DNA from: Candidatus Rokuibacteriota bacterium
GTDB taxonomy: Bacteria; Methylomirabilota; Methylomirabilia; Rokubacteriales; CSP1-6
NCBI GenBank assembly: GCA_003221635.1
Contig: QHSR01000071.1
Coordinates: 1-38,617 of the forward strand
Reading direction: 5' to 3'
DNA length: 38,617 nt
The notes below the pieces were generated by a model. It was not told where the DNA came from. It made no database searches and worked only from the letters and a program-made list of their open reading frames with translations. A program made the position numbers and the translations under genes. Of this stretch, positions 1-10,316 are shown in pieces (the stretch's first letter is position 1; each line of letters opens with the position of its first letter).

Positions 1-1494
1 CTGGACTTTCCCCTTCCCCGAGGGAACGTGGCCGTACGGGACGAGGCTCTCCTCGTCGGCGTCGTACGGCTCTCGGCACGCTCGACACACCTTCCGGCCG
101 AGCCGCTGGGCCAGGACGAGGAGGAGCGACGACGCCACCAGGAACGGCGGGATCCCCATGTCGAGAAGCCGCGCGATGGTCGAGGGACAGTCATTCGTGT
201 GGAGCGTGGAGAACACCAGGTGGCCGGTCAGCGCGGCGCGAATGCTGATCTGCGCCGTCTCGAGGTCGCGCGTCTCACCCACGAGGATCACGTCCGGGTC
301 CTGGCGGAGGAAGGAGCGGAGCGCGGCGGCGAACGTCCGGCCGACGCCCTCATTGACCTGCACCTGGTTCACGCCCTTCAGGTTGTACTCGACGGGGTCC
401 TCGGCGGTCATGATGTTGACGTCCGGAGAATTGATCGTGTGGATCGCCGAGTAGAGCGTGGTTGTCTTCCCGGACCCGGTCGGCCCCGTGATCAAGACCA
501 TGCCGTAGGGCTGGTGAATCGCGGCGCTGAACTTCTCGAGGCTCCACTCGTCGAAGCCGAGCTGCGTCATGTCGAGCTTCAGCGCTTCCTTGTCGAGGAT
601 GCGGAGGACCGCCTTTTCGCCGAAGATCGTCGGGAGCGTCGAGACGCGGAAGTCGATTTCGCGGGTGTTATACCGGAGCTTGATGCGGCCGTCCTGCGGC
701 AGCCGACGTTCCGCGATGTCGAGGCTGGACATGATCTTCAGCCGCGAGAGGATCGCCGACTCCAACCGCTTCGGCGGCGCCAGCATCTCGTGGAGCACGC
801 CATCAATCCGAAAGCGGATGCGGAAGATCTTCTCGTAGGACTCGAAGTGGATGTCGGAGGCGCCTTTCTGGATCGCATCGACGAGCACCATGTTGACCAA
901 TTTCACGACCGGCGCTTCGTCGGCTGATTCCTTCAGCTCGAAGACGTCGACCTTGGAGCCTTCCTCGCCCTCCGCCAAGACCTCGAGGTTGCTGAGGTCG
1001 GTCTGCATATCCGACAGGACGGTGGAGATGGCCTCGGTCTTCGACTCGTAGTTGCGGTCGATCGCCTTCTTGATCGCCGTCTGCGACGCAACCAGCGGCA
1101 ATACCTGGAGATTCGTCATGAACGAGATGTCGTCCAGCGCGAAGACATTCGTGGGATCCGCCATCGCCAACGCCAACGAGTTTCCCATCTTCCTGACCGG
1201 GATCACTTCGTACTTCCTCGCGATGGGCGCCGGCACCAGCTTCAGCACGTCCGAGTCGATGTCCAGCTGGGCGAGCGTGATCGATGGCACGCCGTACTGC
1301 CGAGAGAGGAATCCAATGAGCTGGTCTTCGTTGACGAAGTTCAGCCGGATGAGGACCGAGCCGATCTTCTCCGGGGAGCCCTTCTGCTCCGCGAGCGCCT
1401 TCTTGAGTTGCTCGGCGGAGAGCAGACCATCGGCGACGAGGAGGTCCCCGAGGCGTCGGTTGACAGGCTGCCCGAGCTTGACCGGCTGGGCCAT
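1..1494 (-). CDS. pilB: Type IV pilus assembly / type II secretion ATPase PilB (GspE family), 3' end cut by the window
   Basis: This is a cytoplasmic hexameric ATPase that drives pilin polymerisation at the inner membrane. I read 498 codons from the ATG at 1492-1494 to base 1 with no stop. The N-terminal type II secretion E domain (about residues 12-150) contains an R-L-G...Q segment at 14-37 of the kind found in MshEN domains, some of which bind c-di-GMP. The Walker A motif GPTGSGKT lies at 337-344, and the Asp and His boxes (AEDPVEY, FSTLHTND) follow. A C-x-x-C pair at 470/473 is the first half of the zinc tetracysteine motif. About 70 residues are missing compared with the usual length near 570. 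It starts 9 bases after the macro-domain gene and has no clear ribosome binding site, so it is probably cotranscribed with mazG and the macro gene. The family is certain; PilB rather than GspE is the better guess. Confidence 0.93.
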   Translation of the reverse strand, partial: MAQPVKLGQPVNRRLGDLLVADGLLSAEQLKKALAEQKGSPEKIGSVLIRLNFVNEDQLIGFLSRQYGVPSITLAQLDIDSDVLKLVPAPIARKYEVIPVRKMGNSLALAMADPTNVFALDDISFMTNLQVLPLVASQTAIKKAIDRNYESKTEAISTVLSDMQTDLSNLEVLAEGEEGSKVDVFELKESADEAPVVKLVNMVLVDAIQKGASDIHFESYEKIFRIRFRIDGVLHEMLAPPKRLESAILSRLKIMSSLDIAERRLPQDGRIKLRYNTREIDFRVSTLPTIFGEKAVLRILDKEALKLDMTQLGFDEWSLEKFSAAIHQPYGMVLITGPTGSGKTTTLYSAIHTINSPDVNIMTAEDPVEYNLKGVNQVQVNEGVGRTFAAALRSFLRQDPDVILVGETRDLETAQISIRAALTGHLVFSTLHTNDCPSTIARLLDMGIPPFLVASSLLLVLAQRLGRKVCRACREPYDADEESLVPYGHVPSGKGKVQ

Positions 1495-1503
1495 TGTAAT
1501 CTT

Positions 1504-2040
1504 TTACTGTACCCCACCCAGGCGCTTCAACGTATCGGTAAAGGCCTTGTAGGCGTCGTCCTGGTAGAGCACGAAAACGACCCGTTTCAGGCCGGCGGGA
1601 CCCCCTTTCAGGTGGGCGAGCACGGCGTTGAGCATGGCGTCGGCCGACACCGCCGGCGGGACGCGCCCGACGCCGGTTCCGAGCGCGGGGAGGGCAAGGG
1701 ACGTGATTCGGTGTTTCGCCGCAAGGGCCAGGACCGCTCGAGTGGTGGTCGTGATCTTCTCGCCGTCGGTCTTGAGGTCTGAGCCCATGACCGCGGCGTG
1801 GATGACATGGGTGGCGGCGAGATTGCCGCCGGTGGTCAGCACGGCCTCGCCGACCTCCACGGGCCCTTGCCGCATCGCCTCTTCCTCGATGATGACCCCG
1901 CCCTTCCGCTTGATGGCCCCGGCGACGCCGGTGCCCATGGCGAGCGTCGAGTTCGCCGCATTGACGATGGCGTCGACCTCCCAGTCAGTGATGTCGCCCC
2001 GCTCGATCGCAATGGACGACTGACCGATCCGGAGCCTCAT
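1504..2040 (-). CDS. Macro-domain protein (ADP-ribose / O-acetyl-ADP-ribose binding or hydrolase)
   Basis: The product has 178 residues, almost all of it one macro domain. The domain binds ADP-ribose, and many bacterial members hydrolyse O-acetyl-ADP-ribose, ADP-ribose-1''-phosphate or mono-ADP-ribosyl groups. The signature I-V-N-A-A-N-S lies near residues 25-31, followed by the glycine-rich G-T-G-V-A-G loop near 36-41 and a C-terminal A-L-G-T-G-V-G loop that would contact the distal ribose and phosphates. The start overlaps the mazG stop by four bases, which implies translational coupling, and pilB follows 9 bases later. Pairing with MazG suggests nucleotide or nucleotide-sugar housekeeping. 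The substrate cannot be read from the sequence. Confidence 0.9.
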   Translation of the reverse strand: MRLRIGQSSIAIERGDITDWEVDAIVNAANSTLAMGTGVAGAIKRKGGVIIEEEAMRQGPVEVGEAVLTTGGNLAATHVIHAAVMGSDLKTDGEKITTTTRAVLALAAKHRITSLALPALGTGVGRVPPAVSADAMLNAVLAHLKGGPAGLKRVVFVLYQDDAYKAFTDTLKRLGGVQ

Positions 2041-2846
2041 GGCCGTGCCTCACCGCGCTCATCAGCTTTCGCTGCTTCCCACGCGCGCTCGAGCTCGTCG
2101 GGCGCCACCGCGGAGACCGACGTACCGCGCGCGACCAGCTCGGCCTCCATGTCGGCGAAGCGTCTGCGAAACTTCTCGATCGCGCCGTGCAGCGCCTCTT
2201 CGGCGTCGAGCGTCGCGAGACGCGCCACGTTCACGAGCGAAAAGAGCGCATCGCCGAGCTCCTCCTGAATGCGGTGGGCGTCGCCGGAGGCGAGCGCCTC
2301 GGCGGCCTCACGGATCTCCTCCTCGACCTTGGTCCACGCCGCGCGCGCGCTGGGCCAGTCGAAGTTCACTCGCGCCGCCTTGCTTTGGACGCGCTGCGCC
2401 CGCAACAGCGCCGGCAGCGCGCGGGGGACGCCGTCGAGGAGCGATCGGCGCAGTCCTCGCTCGTCGGCTTCGCGCTGCTTGATGGCCTCCCACTGAGCGA
2501 GGGCTTCGGTCGCCGTGCCGACCGACGCGTCACCGAATACGTGCGGGTGACGGCGCACCATCTTGTCGATGAGCTGCCGGAGCAGATCGCGCATGGTGAA
2601 CTCGCCTAGTTCCTCGGCAAGCCGGGCGTGGAAGACGACCTGGAAGAGAAGGTCGCCCAGTTCCTCCCGCAGGGGAGCGCTGCGTCCGGACTCGATCGCT
2701 TCCAGGACTTCGTACGCTTCCTCGATCAGGTATGGCTTCAGGGATGTCCGCGTCTGCTCACGATCCCACGGGCAGCCGCGGGGTGCACGCAAGCGCATCA
2801 TGACGTCCAGGAGCCGTTCAAAAAGAACGCCGGGGGACTCGGTCAT
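2037..2846 (-). CDS. mazG: Nucleoside triphosphate pyrophosphohydrolase MazG
   Basis: MazG hydrolyses (d)NTPs to NMP and pyrophosphate, cleaning the nucleotide pool of aberrant bases and lowering ppGpp-related stress in Escherichia coli. The 269-residue protein has the duplicated MazG architecture. The first domain carries C-P-W-D, then E-E-A-Y-E and E-E-L-G-D metal-binding motifs. The second repeats the pattern with E-E-E-I-R-E and E-E-L-G-D-A-L-F. Length matches the family. I chose the ATG at 2846 because an AGGA box lies six bases before it; an upstream ATG at 2879 would add an unconserved tail that runs through the promoter. A perfect TATAAT for this strand is at 2868-2873. It heads a mazG-macro-pilB unit. 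Confidence 0.94.
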   Translation of the reverse strand: MTESPGVLFERLLDVMMRLRAPRGCPWDREQTRTSLKPYLIEEAYEVLEAIESGRSAPLREELGDLLFQVVFHARLAEELGEFTMRDLLRQLIDKMVRRHPHVFGDASVGTATEALAQWEAIKQREADERGLRRSLLDGVPRALPALLRAQRVQSKAARVNFDWPSARAAWTKVEEEIREAAEALASGDAHRIQEELGDALFSLVNVARLATLDAEEALHGAIEKFRRRFADMEAELVARGTSVSAVAPDELERAWEAAKADERGEARP

Positions 2847-2867
2847 GTCCGTTCCTGAGGCTAACCG

Positions 2868-2873
2868 ATTATA
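2868..2873 (-). promoter_or_regulatory. -10 box of the mazG promoter
   Basis: On the minus strand this reads TATAAT, a perfect -10 hexamer 21 bases before the mazG start codon. No good -35 hexamer is seen at 16-18 bases. It shares a 61-bp divergent spacer with the DUF1844 gene promoter. Confidence 0.55.
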
Positions 2874-2892
2874 CAACAAGGGTTTTCGCCTG

Positions 2893-2901
2893 TGCTAGGC
2901 T
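2893..2901 (+). promoter_or_regulatory. Extended -10 of the DUF1844 gene, probably leaderless
   Basis: The sequence reads TGCTAGGCT, an extended -10 element, and ends six bases before the ATG at 2908. Transcription would therefore start at or next to the start codon. There is no Shine-Dalgarno sequence. Confidence 0.45.
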
Positions 2902-2907
2902 CAGACG

Positions 2908-3291
2908 ATGCCGACGGGCGATTCCGAGGATGTTTTCAAGGTCACCGACAGGCGCAGACGTCTGGGCGCCGAGGATCCGCCCCGGCCGCCCCTCTCTAGC
3001 GACGAGTCGCGACCGCCAGTGCCACACGGCTCGGCCCCCCCGGGCGAGCGCAGCCTGGCCGGGCTCTTCATGATGCTCGCGAGCTCGGCGGTGATCGCGC
3101 TGGGGCATGCCCCCGATCCCCTCACGGGCCAGCGTCAGACCGATCTGGTCCAGGCCGCGGATGCGATCGACCTGCTCGTCCTGCTGCGAGAGAAAACGGA
3201 AGGACACCGGTCGGGCGACGAGAGCCGGATCCTCGACGAGCTCATCTACGACCTGCAGGTCCGCTATGTGCAAGTCACGAGGCAGTCCTGA
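2908..3291 (+). CDS. DUF1844 domain protein
   Basis: The product has 127 residues. The N-terminal part starts with an F-K-V-T-D-R-R segment and a charged, proline-rich linker to about residue 47. The rest is the DUF1844 domain, recognisable from L-F-M-M-L-A-S-S-A, then H-A-P-D-P-L-T-G-Q, then L-L-R-E-K-T-E-G and the closing D-L-Q-V-R-Y-V-Q. The family is small, widespread in deltaproteobacteria, Acidobacteria and Rokubacteria, and has no established function; it looks soluble and helical. The gene is divergent from mazG. Its 3' end overlaps the convergent gene by 17 bases. No ribosome binding site precedes the ATG, which fits leaderless expression. Confidence 0.88.
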   Translation: MPTGDSEDVFKVTDRRRRLGAEDPPRPPLSSDESRPPVPHGSAPPGERSLAGLFMMLASSAVIALGHAPDPLTGQRQTDLVQAADAIDLLVLLREKTEGHRSGDESRILDELIYDLQVRYVQVTRQS

Positions 3292-3907
3292 TCACGACCA
3301 TCTGTGTCTCGATCGTGATCGATTCCACCGTCTCGGGTAGCCGCCACCGAAGCTGACTCAGAATCGCCGGGTTCAGCAGAAGTCTCAGAAACATGACGGG
3401 CAGCGGCTGGCGGCCGAGCGCGAGCCGTTCAATGTCGAGGCGTAGATAGCGACGCTGACCACGATCTGCTCCCACCTCCAGACTTGCGCGCGCCCCGAAG
3501 TGAAGCCAGACCGGCCGCTCGAGCCAATGGGCGGGCAGGAGTTCGGCGAACGACAGAAGCTGACCCAGCGGAAGGTCTCCCTTGATCTCGACAATTCCGT
3601 CGCCAACCAGCCTCACGGCCCCGAGCCTCAAGGGGACCTTGGCCGCCTCGGCCAGATGGCGTGCGAGAAACGCGTTCAACTCGGCTTCCGACAGGATGAC
3701 CTGATGGGCACGTCCTCTGGCTCGCCGCGCCCCGCCGCGGAGGACGTCGTAAATCTTCTGCTGAGCTCGGACGCCGTCCTCGGCTTTCCCCGCGGTCGCG
3801 AGGACTTCCGGCTCCTGGAGCATTCGAGATCCCATCCAGGCCGATCCGATGGCCAGCCCGCCTATCACCGCGAAGGCCGCCACGAGGGCCATGCACCCTA
3901 ACCGCAT
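3275..3907 (-). CDS. Membrane-anchored hypothetical protein
   Basis: I do not recognise this 210-residue protein. It has one N-terminal hydrophobic segment (about residues 3-25) with few charges before it, which suggests a signal anchor, and then a soluble domain of mixed alpha/beta character that would be outside the cytoplasm. A Q-V-I-L-S-E-A-E-L-N-A-F segment resembles lipid-binding, LPS-export-like folds, but I cannot assign it. I prefer the ATG at 3907 to the GTG at 3916 because an extended -10 (TGATAGGGT) ends seven bases before it. The stop region overlaps the last 17 bases of the convergent DUF1844 gene. Confidence 0.7.
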   Translation of the reverse strand: MRLGCMALVAAFAVIGGLAIGSAWMGSRMLQEPEVLATAGKAEDGVRAQQKIYDVLRGGARRARGRAHQVILSEAELNAFLARHLAEAAKVPLRLGAVRLVGDGIVEIKGDLPLGQLLSFAELLPAHWLERPVWLHFGARASLEVGADRGQRRYLRLDIERLALGRQPLPVMFLRLLLNPAILSQLRWRLPETVESITIETQMVVIRTAS

Positions 3908-3914
3908 CGCCCCC

Positions 3915-3923
3915 ACCCTATCA
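3915..3923 (-). promoter_or_regulatory. Extended -10 of the anchored hypothetical protein, probably leaderless
   Basis: The minus strand reads TGATAGGGT and ends seven bases before the ATG at 3907. It has the same geometry as the elements at 2893 and 14590. Confidence 0.4.
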
Positions 3924-3972
3924 TTCGGAGCTCAGAGCCTTTCAGGATCCGGGACGGCGGCGGCGTCCAGAC

Positions 3973-4025
3973 CATACTTGACATGATAATACTAAGATGA
4001 TATGTGTCTGGTGTACTCATACTTG
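3973..4025 (+). promoter_or_regulatory. Heat-shock operon promoter region with repeated CATACTTG
   Basis: A perfect -35 (TTGACA) sits at 3978-3983, and the best -10 at 17-base spacing is a poor TATGTG at 4001-4006. The region is AT-rich against a GC-rich background. The octamer CATACTTG occurs at 3973-3980, overlapping the -35, and again at 4018-4025. The first copy continues into CTTGACA...ACTAAG, a degraded resemblance to the HspR box CTTGAGT-N7-ACTCAAG. HspR is encoded in this operon, so it is the obvious candidate regulator, but the match is weak. Confidence 0.45.
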
Positions 4026-4055
4026 TCCGGGCCTTGCGATAAGGAGGGCTTTGCG

Positions 4056-4532
4056 ATGACGATCGCGCGTTGGCGTCCGTTCGGGGAAATCGAGAGGTGG
4101 GATCCATTTCGGAACATTGCCGAGATACAGGGAGAGGTCAACCGCCTCTTCAACAGCTTCGCTGGACGGCCCACGGCCGTCGCGACCGGCTCGGCCGCAC
4201 GGATGTGGGCACCGGTCCTCGACATGCACGAGACCAAGGACGATCTCGTTCTGAATTTTGAGCTTCCAGGGGTCCGCGAGAAGGACGTATCCGTGTCGAT
4301 CACCGGCGATCTGCTGACCGTGAAAGGCGAGCGCGGGTTCGACCGCGACGTCACGGACGAGAGCTATCGCCACGTCGAGCGTGTTTACGGGAAGTTCGAG
4401 CGGAGCGTCCAGCTTCCTATGCCTGTCCAGGCCGACAAGGTGAAGGCCACGTACCGCGACGGGATGCTCGAGGTCACGCTTCCGAAGGCGGACGAGGTCA
4501 AGCCGAAGGAAATCAAGATCGATATCGTCTGA
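4056..4532 (+). CDS. hsp20: Small heat-shock protein, Hsp20 / alpha-crystallin family
   Basis: This is an ATP-independent holdase that captures unfolding proteins for DnaK. The 158-residue product has an N-terminal segment with W-D-P-F (about residues 10-13) typical of bacterial Hsp20, an alpha-crystallin domain from about 45 to 140 with the F-E-L-P-G-V and D-G-M-L-E-V-T-L-P motifs, and a short tail. The ATG at 4056 is chosen because AAGGAGGG lies at 4041-4048; the open frame upstream to 4002 is not conserved-looking. The gene leads the stress cluster, and dnaK follows after 96 bases that hold a strong hairpin. Known biology and order point to induction on heat or protein-folding stress. Confidence 0.95.
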   Translation: MTIARWRPFGEIERWDPFRNIAEIQGEVNRLFNSFAGRPTAVATGSAARMWAPVLDMHETKDDLVLNFELPGVREKDVSVSITGDLLTVKGERGFDRDVTDESYRHVERVYGKFERSVQLPMPVQADKVKATYRDGMLEVTLPKADEVKPKEIKIDIV

Positions 4533-4562
4533 GTCGTTCGCATGAGTCGTTCGCATCGTTCG
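4530..4562 (+). repeat. 13-bp tandem repeat after hsp20
   Basis: The unit TGAGTCGTTCGCA occurs twice in tandem (4530-4542 and 4543-4555), followed by a partial third copy (TCGTTCG). The first copy contains the hsp20 stop codon. It may simply be replication slippage. Confidence 0.8.
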
Positions 4563-4571
4563 AAGGCGTAA

Positions 4572-4601
4572 GGCGACGGAACGGCGACCCGTTCCGTCGC
4601 C
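4572..4601 (+). promoter_or_regulatory. Perfect 13-bp hairpin between hsp20 and dnaK
   Basis: The arms 4572-4584 and 4589-4601 are exact reverse complements around a CGAC loop. No T-run follows, so it is not a classical terminator. It lies 27 bases before the dnaK start and just upstream of its ribosome binding site. It could protect the hsp20 3' end, attenuate dnaK or mark an RNA processing site. Confidence 0.75.
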
Positions 4602-4628
4602 ACGAGACCAAGGAAAGGGAGACTCGAC

Positions 4629-6542
4629 ATGGCGAAGGTGATCGGTATTGACCTCGGGACGACCAACTCGGTGGTGGCGGTCGTCGAGGGTGGCAACCCC
4701 ACGGTGATCGCGAACCAGGAGGGCAGCCGGCTGACGCCCTCGGTCGCGGGGTTCACCAAAGACGGAGAAATCCTCGTCGGTCAGGTGGCCAAGCGGCAGG
4801 CGATCACGAATCCCGAGAACACTGTGTTCTCGATCAAGCGGTTCATGGGACGCCGCTACGACGAGGTGCTCCAGGAGATCAAGCTCGTCCCGTATAAGGT
4901 GGTCAAGGCCAGCAACGGCGACGCCCGTGTCGAGGTGAGGGGCAAGCAGTACTCGCCGCCCGAGATCTCGGCCATGATTCTGAGAAAACTGAAGGAAGCG
5001 GCCGAGGCGTACCTGGGCGAGAAAGTCACGCAGGCCGTCATCACCGTGCCCGCCTACTTCAACGACAGCCAGCGGCAAGCGACCAAGGACGCCGGGCGCG
5101 TGGCCGGTCTCGAGGTGTTGCGGATCATCAACGAGCCCACCGCCGCCGCGCTCGCCTATGGGCTCGACAAGAAGAAGGAGGAGACGATCGCTGTCTACGA
5201 CCTCGGCGGCGGCACCTTCGATATCTCGATTCTCGAAATCGGTGAGGGCGTCTTCGAGGTCAAGGCGACCAACGGCGACACCCACCTGGGTGGCGACGAC
5301 TTCGACCAGCGCGTCATGGACTGGATCTCGGGGGAGTTCAAGAAGGAGCACGGGATCGACCTTCTGAAGGACCGCATGGCGCTCCAGCGGTTGAAGGAGG
5401 CGGCCGAGAAGGCGAAGTGCGAGCTGTCAACGACGCTGCAGACCGAGATCAACCTGCCCTTCATCACGGCGGACGCGAGCGGTCCCAAGCACCTCGTGCT
5501 CACGCTAACGCGGGCCAAGCTCGAGGCGCTCGTGGCGGATCTCGTGGAGCGCACCCTCGGCCCGTGCCGGCAGGCCATGCAGGACGCCGGCGTGAGCCAG
5601 AAGGACATCAACGAGGTCATCCTCGTGGGCGGCCAGACGCGCATGCCGAAGGTGCAGGAGGCCGTGAAGCAGCTCTTCGGGAAGGAGCCGCACAAGGGCG
5701 TCAACCCGGACGAAGTCGTGGCGGTTGGCGCCGCCGTACAGGGGGCGGTGCTCACGGGTGAGGTGAAGGACCTCCTTCTGCTCGACGTCACTCCGCTCTC
5801 GCTCGGGATCGAGACGCTCGGCGGCGTGATGACTCCGCTCATCTCCCGGAACACGACGATTCCGACCAAGAAGAGCGAGGTCTTCACGACCGCGGCGGAC
5901 AACCAGACCTCGGTCGAAGTCCACGTGCTCCAGGGCGAGCGGCCCATGGCGCGCGACAACCGGACTCTGGGGAAGTTCCACCTGGTCGGTATCCCGCCCG
6001 CGCCGCGTCAGGTGCCGCAGGTCGAGGTGACGTTCGACATCGACGCGAACGGCATCTTGAACGTCGCAGCGCAGGACAAGGCCACGGGCAAGCAGCAGAA
6101 CATCACGATCACCGCCTCGTCCGGGCTGACCAAGGACGAGATCGACCGAATGGTGAAGGAAGCGGAGACGAACGCCGCGGAAGACTCGAAGCGGAAGCAG
6201 GAAATCGAAGTCCGCAACCAGACGGACTCGCTCGTGTACTCCACGGAGCGGACGCTCGGGGAGCACGGCGCCAAGCTGGGAGAAGCCGATCGTAAGGCGA
6301 TCGACGACGCCCTGGCGGAGGCGCGCGAAGCGCTGAAGGGCGAGGACCTCGAGCGGATGAAGCGCGCCCAGGAGAACCTGACCCGCGCGTCGCACAAGCT
6401 CGCGGAGATCATGTACCGCGAGGCCCAGACGCAAGGTCAGCCGGCCGGCGCGCCCGGCGGGCCGAGCCAGGGCTCGACTGGCCCGAAGGAAGGCGAGGTC
6501 GTCGACGCCGACTTCGAGGATCTGGGCGACAAGAAGAAGTAA
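4629..6542 (+). CDS. dnaK: Molecular chaperone DnaK (Hsp70)
   Basis: DnaK is the ATP-driven cytosolic Hsp70 that folds nascent and stress-damaged proteins with a J-protein and GrpE. The 637-residue length is normal. The nucleotide-binding domain (1 to about 385) shows [10 protein letters not shown] at the start, the D-L-G-G-G-T-F-D phosphate motif near 191-198 and G-G-Q-T-R-M-P near 337-343. The linker D-L-L-L-L-D-V-T-P precedes the substrate-binding domain and lid, and the tail ends in a typical acidic D-A-D-F-E-D-L-G segment. An AGGAAAGGGAG ribosome binding site precedes the ATG. The J-like gene follows after seven bases. grpE is not in this window. Confidence 0.98.
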   Translation: MAKVIGIDLGTTNSVVAVVEGGNPTVIANQEGSRLTPSVAGFTKDGEILVGQVAKRQAITNPENTVFSIKRFMGRRYDEVLQEIKLVPYKVVKASNGDARVEVRGKQYSPPEISAMILRKLKEAAEAYLGEKVTQAVITVPAYFNDSQRQATKDAGRVAGLEVLRIINEPTAAALAYGLDKKKEETIAVYDLGGGTFDISILEIGEGVFEVKATNGDTHLGGDDFDQRVMDWISGEFKKEHGIDLLKDRMALQRLKEAAEKAKCELSTTLQTEINLPFITADASGPKHLVLTLTRAKLEALVADLVERTLGPCRQAMQDAGVSQKDINEVILVGGQTRMPKVQEAVKQLFGKEPHKGVNPDEVVAVGAAVQGAVLTGEVKDLLLLDVTPLSLGIETLGGVMTPLISRNTTIPTKKSEVFTTAADNQTSVEVHVLQGERPMARDNRTLGKFHLVGIPPAPRQVPQVEVTFDIDANGILNVAAQDKATGKQQNITITASSGLTKDEIDRMVKEAETNAAEDSKRKQEIEVRNQTDSLVYSTERTLGEHGAKLGEADRKAIDDALAEAREALKGEDLERMKRAQENLTRASHKLAEIMYREAQTQGQPAGAPGGPSQGSTGPKEGEVVDADFEDLGDKKK

Positions 6543-6549
6543 CCGTCCG

Positions 6550-7437
6550 ATGCGTCGCGATTACTACGCGGTGCTGGGCATCGCGGCGACGGCCGGGCCG
6601 CGCGAGGTTCGCCGCGCGTATCAGCGGCTCGCGCGGCAGTACTCGCCCGACGTCAACTTCTGGGACGAGCGGGCCCGCGAGCTCTTCAACGAAATCGCCG
6701 AGGCCTTCCGAGTGCTCGGCGATCCTGCCGCGCGGCAGATGTACGATCGGATCGGGCCCGCGGCCGGTGTCGACGACGCGCTCGGCGCCGGCCGGCGTGG
6801 CGACGACGTCCATGCGGTCGTCGAGCTGTCCTTCGCCGAAGTGGCACGAGGGGCGAGGGTGCAGATGGAAGTCCCGCGGTTCTCGCCCTGCACTGCTTGT
6901 GCGGCGAGTGGCGCCGCCCAGGGGGGGCGCTGTGCGATGTGCCTCGGTCGTGGCGTACGCCGGGTCGTCGAGCCGGTGGACGTCGCGGTTCCCGCCGGAG
7001 TGGATTCCGGAGCACAGATCCGCGTGACCGACGAGGGAAATGCAGGGCCGTTCGGCGGGCCGCGCGGCGATTTGATCGTGAGCACGCGGGTCGGGGAGCA
7101 CCCCTTTTTCCGTCGGAAGGGGGACAGCGTGCACTGCGAGGTGCCGATCAGCGTGTGGGAGGCGCTCCTCGGTGCCCGCATCCGCGTCCCGACGCCATCG
7201 GGGGAAGCGGCGCTCGTCGTTCCGCCGGGTACGACGGGCGGCCAGGTGTTCCGGCTGCGCGGGCAGGGGCTGCCCAAGCTGACCGGTGAGTCGACCGGGG
7301 ACCTCTACGTGACGGTTCGGGTCGAGGTCCCGACCGGGCTCGACGCGCGGACGCACGAGCTCGTGCGCCAGCTCGAGCGGTTGATGCCGATCGAAACCCG
7401 GACCGCGTTCGAGCGTTATCGGGGAGGCGCGCAGTGA
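6550..7437 (+). CDS. DnaJ-like co-chaperone with an SPD motif and half a zinc finger
   Basis: The 295-residue product has a J domain (about 3-70), a short cysteine region (114-131) and the two C-terminal beta-barrel substrate domains of DnaJ (about 135-280). In the J domain the invariant His-Pro-Asp is Ser-Pro-Asp at residues 32-34. In studied J proteins that histidine is needed to stimulate DnaK ATPase. DnaJ normally has four C-x-x-C-x-G-x-G repeats; here only two Cys pairs remain (C114/C117 and C128/C131), and the first lacks the full glycine pattern, so at most one zinc can bind. The gene sits 7 bases after dnaK and overlaps hspR by 4 bases. It is a real, intact frame, probably a specialised or regulatory partner of DnaK. 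Confidence 0.9.
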   Translation: MRRDYYAVLGIAATAGPREVRRAYQRLARQYSPDVNFWDERARELFNEIAEAFRVLGDPAARQMYDRIGPAAGVDDALGAGRRGDDVHAVVELSFAEVARGARVQMEVPRFSPCTACAASGAAQGGRCAMCLGRGVRRVVEPVDVAVPAGVDSGAQIRVTDEGNAGPFGGPRGDLIVSTRVGEHPFFRRKGDSVHCEVPISVWEALLGARIRVPTPSGEAALVVPPGTTGGQVFRLRGQGLPKLTGESTGDLYVTVRVEVPTGLDARTHELVRQLERLMPIETRTAFERYRGGAQ

Positions 7438-7823
7438 CCGACCGCGGCAAGCCGCTCTACATGATCGGGGTGGTCGCCGACATGCTGAACGTCCACCCGC
7501 AGACGCTTCGCTTCTACGAGAAGAAGGGGCTCGTGCGTCCGAGCCGGACCGTCGGCCGGACGCGCATGTATTCCACGGGAGACGTCGATGAGCTGGCCCG
7601 TCTGCTGCGGCTCACGCGGGATCTCGGGGTGAATCTCGCCGGCATCGAGGTCATCCTAAAGATGAGACGTCGAATGATCGAGATGCAGAAACAGATTGAG
7701 GATCTGGTCGCCTACCTCCGCGAGGAGGGCGGCGAGGCCGCGAGTCACTCCCGGCCGCAGGAACCGCGGGAGGCCCTGGTCCGGGCCGCCTCCGGCCACC
7801 TCAAGCCGGTCGATCTGTTTTAG
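7434..7823 (+). CDS. hspR: MerR-family heat-shock repressor HspR
   Basis: HspR represses dnaK operons, with DnaK acting as co-repressor in Streptomyces and Mycobacterium. The 129-residue product carries a MerR-type winged helix at about residues 7-75, with Y-M-I-G-V-V-A-D-M-L-N-V-H-P and T-L-R-F-Y-E-K-K-G-L typical of HspR, followed by a coiled-coil helix (about 80-100) for dimerisation. The GTG start overlaps the J-protein stop, so translation is coupled. lon starts 20 bases later. Its position inside the operon supports autoregulation. A good HAIR operator is not seen; the region at 3973-4025 holds only partial matches. Confidence 0.9.
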   Translation: MTDRGKPLYMIGVVADMLNVHPQTLRFYEKKGLVRPSRTVGRTRMYSTGDVDELARLLRLTRDLGVNLAGIEVILKMRRRMIEMQKQIEDLVAYLREEGGEAASHSRPQEPREALVRAASGHLKPVDLF

Positions 7824-7843
7824 TACGACGAGAAAGGGGAATC

Positions 7844-10237
<2,394 letters not shown>

Positions 10238-10280
10238 TTTCCGGGGTCTTTCGGACTTTTCCGGAACCCGTCTTCTGTCC

Positions 10281-10310
10281 TTGAAGGGGAAACACCCGGT
10301 CCGTTAACAT
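10281..10310 (+). promoter_or_regulatory. Promoter of the lytic transglycosylase gene
   Basis: TTGAAG at 10281-10286 and TAACAT at 10305-10310 are 18 bases apart. The -10 ends six bases before the ATG at 10317, so the transcript would be leaderless. The short spacer from lon also has TTCCGG/CCGGAA arms but no T-run. Confidence 0.5.
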
Positions 10311-10316
10311 AGCGGC

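Noticed and set aside
3977-3997. A true HAIR (HspR) operator at the hsp20 promoter
   Set aside because: Only CTTGA of the first arm and ACT of the second match at the proper spacing. It is reported only as a weak candidate within the promoter region.
4017-5351. A 444-codon minus-strand frame over hsp20 and dnaK, and others opposite dnaK and lon
   Set aside because: They are antisense shadows of strongly conserved genes and have no ribosome binding site or domain.
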